Below, in pieces: positions 22,382-32,703 of a DNA stretch of 64,000 bases (position 1 is the stretch's first letter; each line of letters starts with the position of its first letter). Position numbers and translations under genes: made by a program. The notes beneath the pieces are model-generated. The model made no database searches. It was given only the letters and a program-made list of their open reading frames with translations, and was not told the DNA's origin. Origin of the DNA: Pseudevernia furfuracea (lineage: Eukaryota; Ascomycota; Lecanoromycetes; Lecanorales; Parmeliaceae); assembly GCA_022315425.1 (NCBI GenBank), contig JAIUPT010000042.1, forward strand, positions 1,364,001 to 1,428,000, written 5' to 3'.

Positions 22382-23202
22382 AAAGAGAGCGCTTGTTCTT
22401 TTTTTGCCTCTTGACTCATTAACATTCGCTGATATAAGATTTGATTACTTCGATGCTTACTCCAACCAATTTTAGGTGTTTGTACACAAAGGCATAATTA
22501 TTGTAAGAACCTACCAATGTTTCATTGACACGTAGTGTGATGATTCAATTAGTTATCCGAAAGAAGAGATTATCCAGTCTTCTCCTAGATGAGATGACTA
22601 ACATGGCTGCCTTAGGCACCTCATGGTCTATCCTTCTCAACTGGCTATTCATAACGTAAAATCTTCGTGTTAGCCAGTGAAACGTAAAAAGAAATCGGTA
22701 TTGCATCCCGTGGCCTTGATGGGCGGAGCTGATTGATCACATGCGCAACGGAATGTAGAGTGGCCAGGGCGGATCGCTTTTTTCAATCAAAGTGATATAG
22801 CCCGACAAGGCAGTCATCCTGCAGCATGTCACCCGTGTTGCATTGCAGGTCTCCTGCCTTGCTGCCTTGCGACGCACCCCTCGTATCGGAATCTCCGTTG
22901 TGGGAACGTCCTGCATTTCAGCTGTGCGATATTTGTTGGCCAATTGAAATCTGACGATCGGAGGCTTTGTACGGCCGTGAACAGCCCAGAAAGTGTACAT
23001 AAACCCGAAGGATCGAGATTCAGCTCAACGGGAGCGGTGAATTCATCCAACTTGAGAAATGGACGTAACGCTGATTCGATTCGCCGGTCGAGATCCACTC
23101 GAGCATGAACAATTACGTGCTGATATTAAATACACCACCTTATGCATTGCGTAATGACTGAATAGGCTGCCGCGCGTTTGTTTCAACTCGAAAGCGCAAA
23201 CC
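22382..23202. other. Intergenic region, no gene recognised
   Basis: 821 bp between the reductase and the NmrA-like gene, AT-rich in its first half. It should carry the promoter of the NmrA-like gene. I see no coding region or repeat to report. Confidence 0.4.
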
Positions 23203-24174
23203 ATGGCATCCGAACATACTGTTCTTGCTACTGCGGCTAACGGAAACATTGGCTCTGAACTTGTCCCTCGGCTGCTTTCGGAACCAAGCCTAAGGCTGGT
23301 CCTGCCCACGTCAAACGCCAGCCTTCTCCGGTCGAAATTCCAGTTGAATGCGCCTAAAATTGCAGTTGAAGAAGGCAGCATCAAGGACCCAATATGGGTG
23401 CAATCCATTCTTACTAAACACAAAGTCGACAAGGTCTTCCTATGTCTTGCCGGCACCGATGAACTGTTGACTAGTTTAAATTTCATCGACGCCATGCAGC
23501 GAGCCGGCTGCGTACGACATCTCATATATCTTTCTGGTTGTGGTGACTTCATCTCAGACCAGGGCGTAAGGAAACTGATGCAAACATGTTCTTCAATGCA
23601 CACCCTTGTGAAATCGACCTTGGAACAGAAATTGGCATACGGAAACCTGCCTTGGAAAACGACGGTTCTCGGGCCATCCATCTTCTTCGCGAATGATCTT
23701 CGATCCAAGCCGTCGATACTGCAGCACAATCTGTTCGACGAACCGCTGGGCGAGATGGGTATGAGCCGCGTTTCCTTACAAGACATCGCCCTGGCCGTTC
23801 GCAACATCATCTGCGACCCAAGCCTGGACAAATGGGCGGCAAAAAAGATCATGATCGGCTCCAAACACATGTACACTGGCACCGAGATCGCGGATCTCTG
23901 GAGCCAAGCAACGGGTCGTCGGGTCAAGATGATGGGTTGCGACGACAAGAGCTTGACAATGGTTGAGAGATTTCTCGAAGAGAAGACGGGCCGAGAAAGA
24001 GGTTGGGGACGGGACTTGAGACTGATGTATGAGACTTTTGCGAAGGAGGGCTTTGGAATGGGAGAGAAGGAGTATCAAGTGCAGGTTGAGTTGCTAGGTA
24101 GGGAGCCCGAGGATTACGCTGCTTGGGTGAAGAAGGAGGGCGAGAGTTGGAAAGATGGCAGCGATGCCTCCTAG
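23203..24174 (+). CDS. NmrA-like/atypical SDR NAD(P)-binding protein
   Basis: A single-exon gene of 323 residues in the NmrA-like or isoflavone-reductase-like atypical SDR group. The cofactor loop TAANGNIGSELVPRLL is at residues 10-25, a variant of GxxGxxG. Other family features are KVDKVFLCLAG, HLIYLSGCGDF, the LPWKTTVLGPSIFFAN block and a C-terminal stretch ending in ELLGREPEDYAAWV. The N-terminus ATGGCATCC is in good context. Relatives act either as NAD(P)-sensing regulators or as reductases. Within this cluster a redox step is plausible but not shown. Confidence 0.88.
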   Translation: MASEHTVLATAANGNIGSELVPRLLSEPSLRLVLPTSNASLLRSKFQLNAPKIAVEEGSIKDPIWVQSILTKHKVDKVFLCLAGTDELLTSLNFIDAMQRAGCVRHLIYLSGCGDFISDQGVRKLMQTCSSMHTLVKSTLEQKLAYGNLPWKTTVLGPSIFFANDLRSKPSILQHNLFDEPLGEMGMSRVSLQDIALAVRNIICDPSLDKWAAKKIMIGSKHMYTGTEIADLWSQATGRRVKMMGCDDKSLTMVERFLEEKTGRERGWGRDLRLMYETFAKEGFGMGEKEYQVQVELLGREPEDYAAWVKKEGESWKDGSDAS

Positions 24175-24861
24175 TGCACCAGTACTTAAAGCGAACCTGT
24201 GAGATCTGTCAAGGCTTATCTGGGCGGCAATCATGTATACCAATACGTAGAGGTTCGTCCAATCTGAAAGACAGCAATCTGCTCATCCATTAGAAGAGAC
24301 AGAGGAAATAGTGTTATCAGTGTCATTGGCGGAGACGGACTCGCTCGAGAACGTTCTCAGTTGGTCATTGGAGAATCCCACGGTTTCGAAAGATGAAGAT
24401 GTCCGTGTAGTAACTAATCTCTTGGTCTGGTTACCACTTCAATACACGGCCACGAACATGAACAGCAGTTGTTTTCGTTGGTATTGGCTCCATCGCAGGC
24501 GCTCGTGATAGGTAGGAGGCACCAGTGTTCTAGTCTAGTACCCCACAATCCCCAGACTCGGAATCTTCCTCTCGGCTTTCCCGCCGCCATTTCAGAGAAG
24601 GGAATACACTTTTAGCCTATTTGTGAGTTATGTATAGCTTCAAATGCAATAAATCGATCACTTAATAGGAATGTCAATGTTAAAACTAGGTAATTCCTGT
24701 TGCTGGTCGCATGTGAACTTCTAGGAAGGGAGCAACAAGTGTCGGTGCCAAGCCAAGCCAAGCTTTCTCATCATCTTTGTAAGGCGTGCTCTCTAGAAAG
24801 CACCACCGCACCGATGTCTCCGGTCATCAAATCGCACCTCGAACGGCCTCTCAACGCCCGC
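24175..24861. other. Convergent intergenic region, no gene recognised
   Basis: 687 bp between the 3' ends of the NmrA-like gene and the classical SDR. No conserved coding signal was seen. Confidence 0.4.
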
Positions 24862-25686
24862 CTACCAAGGCTGAACCCTATCCGCCCTGATCGCCTTGCC
24901 CTGCTCATGATCACGCTTGCCCTGAATCACATCGCGGATGAACTCGCCACCTTCCGAAGGATCCTTTGCACCCAGCTTCTTCATCATCTCCGCCCCCATG
25001 CCACCCAATCCGGTCGCTAGGAAGCCCGGCGAGACCGCCCACACCTTCACCCCGTCGTTCCGCAAGATCCGACACCACTCTCGCATCATCATATTCACCC
25101 CGGACTTGCAGGTGCGGTACGCCGGATGACGACTGGTCTTTGGGTCCTTTGGCCAGCCCGCGGCGGGCCCGGCATTGATGCGCTCCAGCATCGCGTTGTC
25201 CGTAACTTCCGTCTCCGTCAGGCACGCGGTCCCGGAGGTAATGAACAACAGCCTCGGCTCGTTGGATTTGAGCAGCAAGGGCATGAAAAACTCCGTCATG
25301 ACCTGCGCGCCCGACACGTTCACATCCCAGGTCTTATTCCATACTTCGCGGTTGCTCATCTTCCCCGCACGGACCTCGGCGTCGAAGTTGGCGCCTGCGT
25401 TGTTGACTAGGGCGTCCAGTCGGCCGTACTGTGTTGAGACGTGGTCCGCCGCTTTCTGGATCGATTCATCTGATGCGATGTCTACCTGCACAATGGAGAG
25501 TGTGCTCGCGGTTTTTGGAACCTCGGTCATGATAGTGTTCATGGCATCTTCGCCTTTCTGCACGTTGCGGCAGCCGATGAGGACTCGGTAGGCAGTCGAA
25601 GACTGACAGAGAGCCTTAACGGCTGCGAAGCCAAGGCCAGTATTGGCACCAGTGATGAGGATGATGGGCTTGCCGGCGGAATCCAT
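24862..25686 (-). CDS. Classical short-chain dehydrogenase/reductase
   Basis: An NAD(P)-dependent oxidoreductase of 274 residues without introns. It has the full classical SDR set: TGANTGLG at 12-19, NNAG at 95-98, Ser151 in ITSGTA, and the catalytic Tyr190-x3-Lys194 in AYRTCKSG, then SPGFLATGLGG. It probably reduces a ketone or oxidises an alcohol. Its position between the NmrA-like gene and the exporter suggests it belongs to the cluster, but such SDRs also occur elsewhere in fungal genomes. Confidence 0.92.
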   Translation of the reverse strand: MDSAGKPIILITGANTGLGFAAVKALCQSSTAYRVLIGCRNVQKGEDAMNTIMTEVPKTASTLSIVQVDIASDESIQKAADHVSTQYGRLDALVNNAGANFDAEVRAGKMSNREVWNKTWDVNVSGAQVMTEFFMPLLLKSNEPRLLFITSGTACLTETEVTDNAMLERINAGPAAGWPKDPKTSRHPAYRTCKSGVNMMMREWCRILRNDGVKVWAVSPGFLATGLGGMGAEMMKKLGAKDPSEGGEFIRDVIQGKRDHEQGKAIRADRVQPW

Positions 25687-26200
25687 GCTGATTGTTCGTC
25701 TTGTCTTTTGTGTTGGTGAGCTGTTCCTATGGATTCAAATGTCCTGAAGAATATTTGTGGGCCTCAATTATGGCGTTGAGGTGAATTATATGCCCTCCTT
25801 GGCTGCAACTCCCGTTTCCGTAGAACTAAGTCCTAAAGCCGATACCGGTCGCAATTCCGTATCTGTAAGTCCTAACGCCGATGCACCGCAGCAAGGGGTT
25901 AACAGTGTTTACATAAGGTAGTGTTTCAACGGTGTTTACATAATAGTCTTACTGGGGCATGTCACGACGCAGCAGCCATCTTTGCACGTGTATAAAGTCT
26001 CGACACCTTGGTTCTCGCTGTAGTGCTAGTATTGAATAGCTATGTACGATGGAATACATGGGCCACAAAGAAATCACCTTACCAGCCCGGAAATCCTTAT
26101 ATCCGGCCTACTGTAAACTCCCACAATGCTCCGACTAGGAGATCCGTGACAATCGTGAGGCTGCCATATCTCTTGGGATGGTCCAAGATTTAAGTGTCCA
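25687..26200. other. Intergenic region, no gene recognised
   Basis: 514 bp between the SDR start and the MFS gene stop, both on the minus strand. It should contain the SDR promoter. The segment gtgtttacataa occurs twice near 25907-25943, a short local duplication. Confidence 0.4.
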
Positions 26201-27955
26201 TTACATGGGCACGTATCTGCTGAATGTCCGTATTTTGGCACCGAACTTGTAGAAGAGTATCGGTACCGGAAACAATGCCACAGCAATAAATGCTAGGACG
26301 CTGGATGCCCATGGCACTCCAAGACGGTCAAACATAGCGGTCGCAAACAATGGAAATCCCGCACCGAAGATGGAGCGTACAAGGGTAGTGGCAGCAAGCG
26401 CAGATGCCGCATTGAAAGTGTAACAATCGATGATGTAGTTGAGCCCTTGCATGGTAATAAGCATCGTGCCCATGCCAATAGGTACACCAGAGATGATTTG
26501 CGGCCAGGGCGTGATGAATGGGGAGCTCGTCCAGGCAAACCAGAAAAGGCCAACCGGTAAGGAAATACCACCCAAAATCATCAGTAGAAGGCGAGTCTCT
26601 TGCGGGCGTCCAGCCTGAGGATTCGGAGCTAAGCGGGTCTTTGTCGTCAGAGAAATCAGAGTGCAGGCGGACAGGACGCCGAGGAATATGCCGATGAAGG
26701 GAAGGCCGGCGACGCCTGGGCTCCAGCCTCGTTGCCCTTGGTAGGAGAGGGGGAAAGCTTCGAAGAAGAGGTAGAGGAGGCCTTCAATTGAAGTCATATT
26801 AGTTCACTGTCATCTGGGAAGTGGACACTGCCTGCCGGAAGCTCACCGTAGATGAAAGCCAAATAAATGGTAATAAGAACCAAAATAGGTTCAAGGAAGA
26901 GCATTCTCAATGGGCGCATGAGAAAATTCTCCGCAATTTCCTTTAGGTTAACTCCTTTCTCCTCATGTTTAGCATGAATAGCCCAATTATGAGTGCTGTG
27001 CCGGAGGCGGTTTGCTTTGCGTGCCAGCAGGACGGGCGCAAATGTTTCAGGCACAGTCACGAATGCGATTATACCAAATAACGCGGCCATGATCAGAGTG
27101 ATCCATTGGGTCCTGCAAAGAAGGAATCGAGCGCAATTAGCCATTGCAAAGCTCAACTGGCTGTCACTAGTGCACGCTCACCATCTCCAACCCAAGTAGC
27201 TCTCCGTGACGAAAGCTCCAATCTGGTATTTGCGTCAGCTTGTAGAAAGAACACCAATCAGCCAGCGTATATACAATCGGTGCCAAAACCGGGCCAGCAA
27301 ATAGAGCGCCCGCGAAGCACGGCACGGCAAATCCGCGCTCTCTGGCGTCCCAAATGTCAGCGAGGACGCCGCCCACGACGACTACGGGCGCCGACCCAGC
27401 GAAACCTTGCAGGAAGCGGAAAATGATGACCGATTGCACATTTTGGGCCACGGCAACGGGAATTTGGAGGATGGCGAAGAGGATGAAGCTGGTGAAGATT
27501 GAGATTTTGCGGCCGTAGAGCTCACTGAGTGGCCTTGGAGCAGACACTCGAGGTTAGCAACAGCATCTGAACTTGAAGGAGCTGCAATTCCCTTACCCCC
27601 AAATCATCGGACCAAGACCGATGCCCAGGACAAAGAGCGCGGTGCCCAAGACCATGACCTCGAGGCCGACGTGGAAAAGGCGGGCAGTCACCTCAGTCGC
27701 CACGCTGAAGACCGAGGACGAAAAAGTGACAGTGAGGGTTAATGTAGCCATGGTCATGGTGATAAGCCATTTCCGAGTGCGACTGAAGTTGGTCGGCTTC
27801 TCTGGGTCGTCGGGGCCATCCCAATCAACAAGATCTATCGCAGATGCACTGTCATGCAAAGCGACGCTGCTGCGCGGTTGTCTTAGATCGTGGAAGGTAT
27901 GCTCCGGTCTCAGGCTAACGTCTGATTGACGGGCACCCAACTCGAGGCCGTCCAT
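26201..27955 (-). CDS. MFS exporter of the DHA1 drug:H+ antiporter type
   Basis: A plasma-membrane major facilitator, probably exporting the cluster product or giving self-protection. Five exons: 27955-27597, 27533-27275, 27222-27182, 27112-26847 and 26781-26201, with introns of 63, 52, 69 and 65 bp; 501 residues. Splicing restores the motif-A region MIWGPLSELYGRK, then RFLQGFAGSAPVV, the segment GAFVTESYLGWRWTQWITL encoded in part by a 41 nt exon, and IYGLLYLFFEAFPLSY. A hydrophilic N-terminus of about 75 residues includes DWDGPDDPEKPTNFS, a typical DHA1 lead-in (WDGPDDPENP type). The start at 27955 is the ATG that keeps the total a multiple of three and gives this lead-in; an upstream in-frame start near 28087 is less likely. 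It marks the right end of the cluster. Confidence 0.92.
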
Positions 27956-28999
27956 GTTGAGAACAATATGCCTTCTCGGCAAGGAAGAGAGAGAGGTACT
28001 GACAAGAATAGCATTTACAGCCAAGAGGCGAAGAATATGTAGTGAATGCGGGAAGGAGCGCGGCAAGGTAGCGGTCGTCTGGCACAATGTCCCTGCGCAA
28101 AGAATGTGTTTGTTTATAGCCGCTGCATGTGACGGGTGTAAAAGGTGGACTTAAGAACAATCTGCGTGAGGAGTCGGTATTAGGAAAACGGGGGGGGGGC
28201 GCGCAACATTCAAGGGTGGGCAAGATAATTGGACAACTAGGGGTTACCGAGCGCAGCCGAAGGGATCAGCAGCGGAGATGCTTTGTTTGTAAGGTACATG
28301 TAGTTTGCTTGGAATCAGTTGAGCTCGGCCAAAGCACGTTATACGTTATGCACAGCCATCCTCTCACCACTTTTGCTGCTGCCAGCCAGGCACAGTAAGT
28401 TAGACGTGCGAGCAGGAAAGCACAGCTTTATCAGATGATATCCTCGCATCGCTGAATTACTGTCCGGGTACTCTTTTGCTTACAACGGTCGAATGCCAAA
28501 ATATACCAAAATATATTGCCCTCAGCTCTCTTCCATCTAACATTTCTTTCACCACCCAAATCTGCAACTCTGCGCACCGAATAGAGTAGGAACTTTCAAA
28601 GTTCGCCTCCACTATCGAACACATTAGGCATTTTCAAGGCTGATTTTTGCTATCAAATACCTTAGCTACTAGGGTTATGAGCAATAATGAAACTTGCCTC
28701 AGACCTGCCAAGCCTGTCATACCACTTTTGGTTAGCCTACTGACTACTATCTTAGTAAGCTCGTAAGGCAAGGTAAAACTTACCTTATGACTGTGATCTC
28801 CAAAAGGGTTTAAGGGCAGGAAACAAATATATTGATAAGATCGAGTCAAAGGCTGCAAAATACCAAACGCACAGCAACAATGCTTATACGACAATCTCAA
28901 TAGGTAGACCAGGTTTCATCCCGCTGCGCCTAGACTCAATACCTGAAGCCTGACCTCAAATGGGCCGTCAAGCCTACTTGACCCGCGTATGTTTGGTGA
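27956..28999. other. Intergenic region at the right border of the cluster
   Basis: About 1 kb containing the MFS promoter, a run of about ten G near 28189-28198, and AT-rich sequence. No gene is supported. This is a plausible cluster boundary. Confidence 0.4.
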
Positions 29000-29953
29000 G
29001 TGGTACAGATCTGCTACGAGTACCATCTATGCTATCCTTGGCTTTCACTTGAATCAAAATTGTACTTGATATCACAACATCTCAGAGAAATTGCTGGTGT
29101 CTCTTCACGACAGTTTGGTCTTGTCTTGATCAAAAACAACTTGGAGGCCTTATTAGCAACTATCTATTGCCTCTACAGAAGCTGCCAGCAAGTAGAGTAA
29201 TATTCTGATTTTATCTCGTCAGGGCCGATCTGCGTTCGAACCCCTCACAGAGGCAGCCACTACAGAAAGCGATGCCCAAACTCTACAGAGCACTGCAGAG
29301 AACCCGGAAGAAACCACCGAGCCAGCCACAAACATTGTTTGCCACTCAGACTCTGGGTCTTACCAACAGCAATATGATCGGAAAGGCTACCCGGAGAATT
29401 CCGCCTCAAGAGCTCTGAATAGACAGTCAAGAAGAGCCATCAATGATATTCTAACCACAGTGGGGGTATGTGTTGGAGTAGATGCCGATGGTCAAGTAAG
29501 GCCAGTCCGTGATGGTAGCATAGTCGCTCTGGAAAAGTCTAAAGTCACTGGCATCATCAGAGAAAATGAGATCGGCATGCTCGTTAGCTTCATCGAGGAT
29601 GCTCTAGATGACTTGGCTCGCTTGTGTATCACTGGCTTGAGATATAGACTTCAGGTATGCGGATAAGAATGAAGCACGCGATGGGTTATTGACCGCAGAG
29701 GTAGACATTTCGCTTTTACTCTGGAGTAACTCTGACGGCCATCATCAAATCAGAATGGAGAGTTCTCGGCTTTTGGAAGGGTCTGTTTGCAGGAGGTCCT
29801 GCAGATACGGCGTATCTTATTCTCAACGTCGGCCAATTATTGGGTATGAAAATGCTCATTGAGGAACTCGATAGTCGGCTTGGCATATCTTTCGATTCGG
29901 GATTCCCACGAGATGTCAGATGGTTCCTCTTGAAGAATGTGGGGCGATTGTGA
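29000..29953 (+). CDS. Hypothetical fungal protein, 5' end unresolved, possibly decaying
   Basis: Three blocks read as continuous protein when joined. Block 1 (about 29000-29191) includes LIKNNLEALLATIYCLYRSC. Block 2 (29223-29654) includes LNRQSRRAINDILTTVGVCV and GIIRENEIGMLVSFIEDALD. Block 3 (29705-29953) includes IIKSEWRVLGFWKGLFAGGP and LILNVGQLLGMKMLIEELD. The 50 bp gap between blocks 2 and 3 is a good gtatgc...ag intron. The gap between blocks 1 and 2 is only 31 bp, unusually short, and no in-frame ATG was found at the 5' end (the block opens at a GTG after a stop). Either the gene starts with an unseen exon or it is degenerating. The stop overlaps the next ORF by 17 bp. I do not recognise the family. 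Confidence 0.45.
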
Positions 29954-31193
29954 GTGCTGTTTCACCGAATTCAACTCCTCTGACATTGGGGAAACCAGGT
30001 TCAATTTGACATTCCTTGGGCTTCTTACGCCTTTCAAAATCTTCTCAACATTACAGCATCAAGGTCTCCTTCCCGCATGGCCACTTTTTCCGCATCCCAA
30101 AGCTTTCGTCCCTCTCTCTCCGGCATCACCTTTACGCCTACCTAATCTCCCAGATCGACTAGACAGCTCATCTGCACTTCGATTTCTAGCGTCCCTCGCT
30201 GTCAGCCCAGTGGTCTTGTTGTGTGTACAATCGTGGATGAGACCTATAGTAGAACATAAGATCCAGAGGTACGCCCTCGCCGCTCTTCCTGCACCCGACT
30301 TCCCCGACGTATACTCTGTTCAGGCTGCCATTGAAGACGAGATTGATAGAGACAACATCCCTGGACTCGGCAATGCAGTTGACACTCCCGAGCTATGGGA
30401 GAGCAGAAGCGTAAAGGAAGAGCTCGCAAAGGACTTGCAGTACATTGGTAGGCATTTTCAGATCTTCTACGACAAATTCTGGGATCTATTCCCAAGGACG
30501 TCCAAGAAGTCCAGCACCTCGGCCGCGATGGAACCACAATCAATTCCAACACCAACGCCTGCCGTTACGGACCCTCTTGAAGACGATACCTCCCCATCCT
30601 CCCCTTCCTACGACCCCTCCTCATCCTCCACCTCTCGCCCCTCGACTCCACGCCCTCAAATCGAGATCACCGGTTCCACCTCCTCAAGCGGCACGGTCCA
30701 TATGAGCGTCGCCATTCCCGTACCCATCTCATCCCTTCCACGCCGCCGTCGCCACAACAGTCATCCTCGAGACCCGCCTTCTCCGTCTACACCTAGTCCC
30801 AACAATTTCCCCTACCCCTACTACCGCATCACGACTCTCACCGCGCAGGCTGCGGACAGCATGGCGCAGCACCTTTCCAGCTACATCACTCATATCCTGC
30901 TCTACCCACTCGAGGCGCTGTACGTGCGCTCTGTCGCGTTATCTTTCCTGTCTTCACCTGCTGCGAATGTTGGGGCGAAACTGGTGGCGGAGAGGTGGAA
31001 GGGGGAAGTCTATCCATTAGGAGGGTGGTTCGGAATGGGGTTGAGAGGGGGGTGGAGGGGTGTGGCTGATTATGTGGGCAAAATGGTGCTGGTACAGGGA
31101 CTAGAAATGGGGAATGGGTTTGCGGTTTGGCAGGTCAGCGTGATCTTAAGTTCTTGGATTGGGAGGAAGTGGTTTGAGTGGGGAAGGCTATGA
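29937..31193 (+). CDS. Hypothetical membrane-associated protein
   Basis: An open frame of 418 residues. It has a hydrophobic segment near 85-105 (SALRFLASLAVSPVVLLCVQ), an acidic region, a Ser/Thr/Pro-rich low-complexity middle (about 200-290), and a C-terminal part with HLSSYITHILLYPLEALYVR and two further hydrophobic stretches. The PLEALYVR block faintly recalls the signature of mitochondrial carrier repeats, but this is too weak to assign a family. The first 40 codons may not be coding: an ag at about 30060 just before the better-conserved-looking part could be a splice acceptor joining an upstream exon. It overlaps the preceding hypothetical gene in another frame. Confidence 0.6.
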   Translation: MWGDCECCFTEFNSSDIGETRFNLTFLGLLTPFKIFSTLQHQGLLPAWPLFPHPKAFVPLSPASPLRLPNLPDRLDSSSALRFLASLAVSPVVLLCVQSWMRPIVEHKIQRYALAALPAPDFPDVYSVQAAIEDEIDRDNIPGLGNAVDTPELWESRSVKEELAKDLQYIGRHFQIFYDKFWDLFPRTSKKSSTSAAMEPQSIPTPTPAVTDPLEDDTSPSSPSYDPSSSSTSRPSTPRPQIEITGSTSSSGTVHMSVAIPVPISSLPRRRRHNSHPRDPPSPSTPSPNNFPYPYYRITTLTAQAADSMAQHLSSYITHILLYPLEALYVRSVALSFLSSPAANVGAKLVAERWKGEVYPLGGWFGMGLRGGWRGVADYVGKMVLVQGLEMGNGFAVWQVSVILSSWIGRKWFEWGRL

Positions 31194-31383
31194 ATGTGTG
31201 TTCCAGTGATGGATGAGATATCAAATCATGCAGAGCGGTGGCGTGCTGAATTTTTCGTCAAAGCTAGTTTTTGGGCTTTTGAGAGCATAGGTAAGATACC
31301 CCCAATCGTTGGGCGCTTTACAATATAATGTCCATAAGTATATTTAGCGGGCTTCGTCACTCAAATTCTAAAGCAAAAGGATA

Positions 31384-32703
31384 TCAATGGCGCCGATGTC
31401 TGCGCTCATCAGATCGACTTCGCTCTCGCCTGGACGATTTATGCGGGCTTCGTTCCCTTCGCGATGAGCCATAATGATGGCTTCTGTCCTTCGATCTTGA
31501 GCGCCGTCGTGAAGAGCCATGGCTACTTCGCTCCTTCGACCGGCTTCTTTCCCGTCTGGATGAGCTGTGCCGGGACGAGCTGTGGCCATTTTCCTCAATC
31601 ATCAATCTCTCTCGTCTCTCCTCTTTCTTCCTCGCATCAACAGCAAGATTCTTATCCCTCCTCTCCCTCCACGAGGAGTCCTCTTCTCCTTTCCCATTCT
31701 GCTGCGATTTCTTCTTCTCCAACTCTTCCTCCGTCAGCATCTCTCCAGTCTTCGAATTCTTCAGTATCACAGGATTATACGTCAGATCTGTCCTCCGCTT
31801 CCCCTTTGCCCCTTTACCCCACGCTCCAAGCTCATCATCGCCGACACCGGTAGGCACCTCTTTGGCACCAATTCCCAAAAGCGCCGGCCGCCTCTCCACA
31901 ATACGAGGCTTGCTAGTCGTAGGACCCTGTGTCCTCCGTTTGCCCACTGGATCCCCATCTTTCCAGCCCATGCCGCGGAGCATGCCCCAGCCAAAGTCTT
32001 CGACGGGGGTGGCTTCGTACGCATCTAGTGTAGGGACGTCAGGGCGGGATGCGACGTCGGCCTTGAATCGGTCATCTTCATTCGTATAGTCCTCGTACGC
32101 ATCTTCCTCGGCTTTGTAGCCATCCCTTTCGTTTTCGAGGGCGGGGACCACGAGATTCGGCTTCCTCTCGCGACCCAGCAAGGCCTCCATCGCTTCTTCG
32201 TCGGCAGTCTTCGTAGCCTTGGGTGTCTGTTCTGGGGCACGCTCGGAGGCTTGCCCCTCAGCCATCGTGGTGTCGCCGTCCTGATCCTTCGGCACGAAGG
32301 ATATCCCCGACTGTTTCGAGACCTCATCCCGTTCCACTTGAGCGGCCTTCGATTCCTCGTAAGTTCCTGATCGAGCGGCCTGTACCTCCGCTGGTAATAT
32401 ATTTTTCCGCCTCCTCTTCCTGCTCTCTTCCCTCCAGTCGCGGTTCTTCTCCACCTGTATGATGAGCGGCGCCTTCTCTGGTTTCCGGCCGTTAGCGACA
32501 ACAGCACCGGACTGGTCAAATCCGGACACTAGCTCGGCGGCAGGCTGCCCTTCATCTTCACCGTCTGAAAGCTCTGCGAGGGCGGAGTGAGGACGCTTTT
32601 TGGGGGCCGGAGTGGGGGCAGTCTTGGGTCTTGCGGACCCGAAGGAAATGGAGAATGGCTTCGAAGGTCCGGAAGACAAAGAAGGGGGATCGGCGGAGGG
32701 CAT
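31384..32703 (-). CDS. spp2: Pre-mRNA-splicing factor Spp2 (GPKOW-like, G-patch protein)
   Basis: A spliceosome factor that works with the DEAH helicase Prp2 in catalytic activation. 439 residues, no intron. The N-terminus KPFSISFGSARPK is typical of Spp2/GPKOW proteins. A G-patch core, EDFGWGMLRGMGWKDG, lies around residues 236-250. A lysine/acidic mid-region and an Arg-Ser-rich tail (SRRERSRSKERSS) follow. The ATG at 32703 is the first genuine ATG of the frame. It is the first clear core gene to the right of the cluster and belongs to the conserved chromosomal backbone. Confidence 0.93.
   Translation of the reverse strand: MPSADPPSLSSGPSKPFSISFGSARPKTAPTPAPKKRPHSALAELSDGEDEGQPAAELVSGFDQSGAVVANGRKPEKAPLIIQVEKNRDWREESRKRRRKNILPAEVQAARSGTYEESKAAQVERDEVSKQSGISFVPKDQDGDTTMAEGQASERAPEQTPKATKTADEEAMEALLGRERKPNLVVPALENERDGYKAEEDAYEDYTNEDDRFKADVASRPDVPTLDAYEATPVEDFGWGMLRGMGWKDGDPVGKRRTQGPTTSKPRIVERRPALLGIGAKEVPTGVGDDELGAWGKGAKGKRRTDLTYNPVILKNSKTGEMLTEEELEKKKSQQNGKGEEDSSWRERRDKNLAVDARKKEERRERLMIEENGHSSSRHSSSRRERSRSKERSSHGSSRRRSRSKDRSHHYGSSRRERSPHKSSRRERSRSDERRHRRH

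Noticed and set aside
29223..29260. gttcgaacccc, resembling a tRNA T-loop/B-box
   Set aside because: It lies in a frame that reads as continuous protein and has no matching A-box or acceptor stem.
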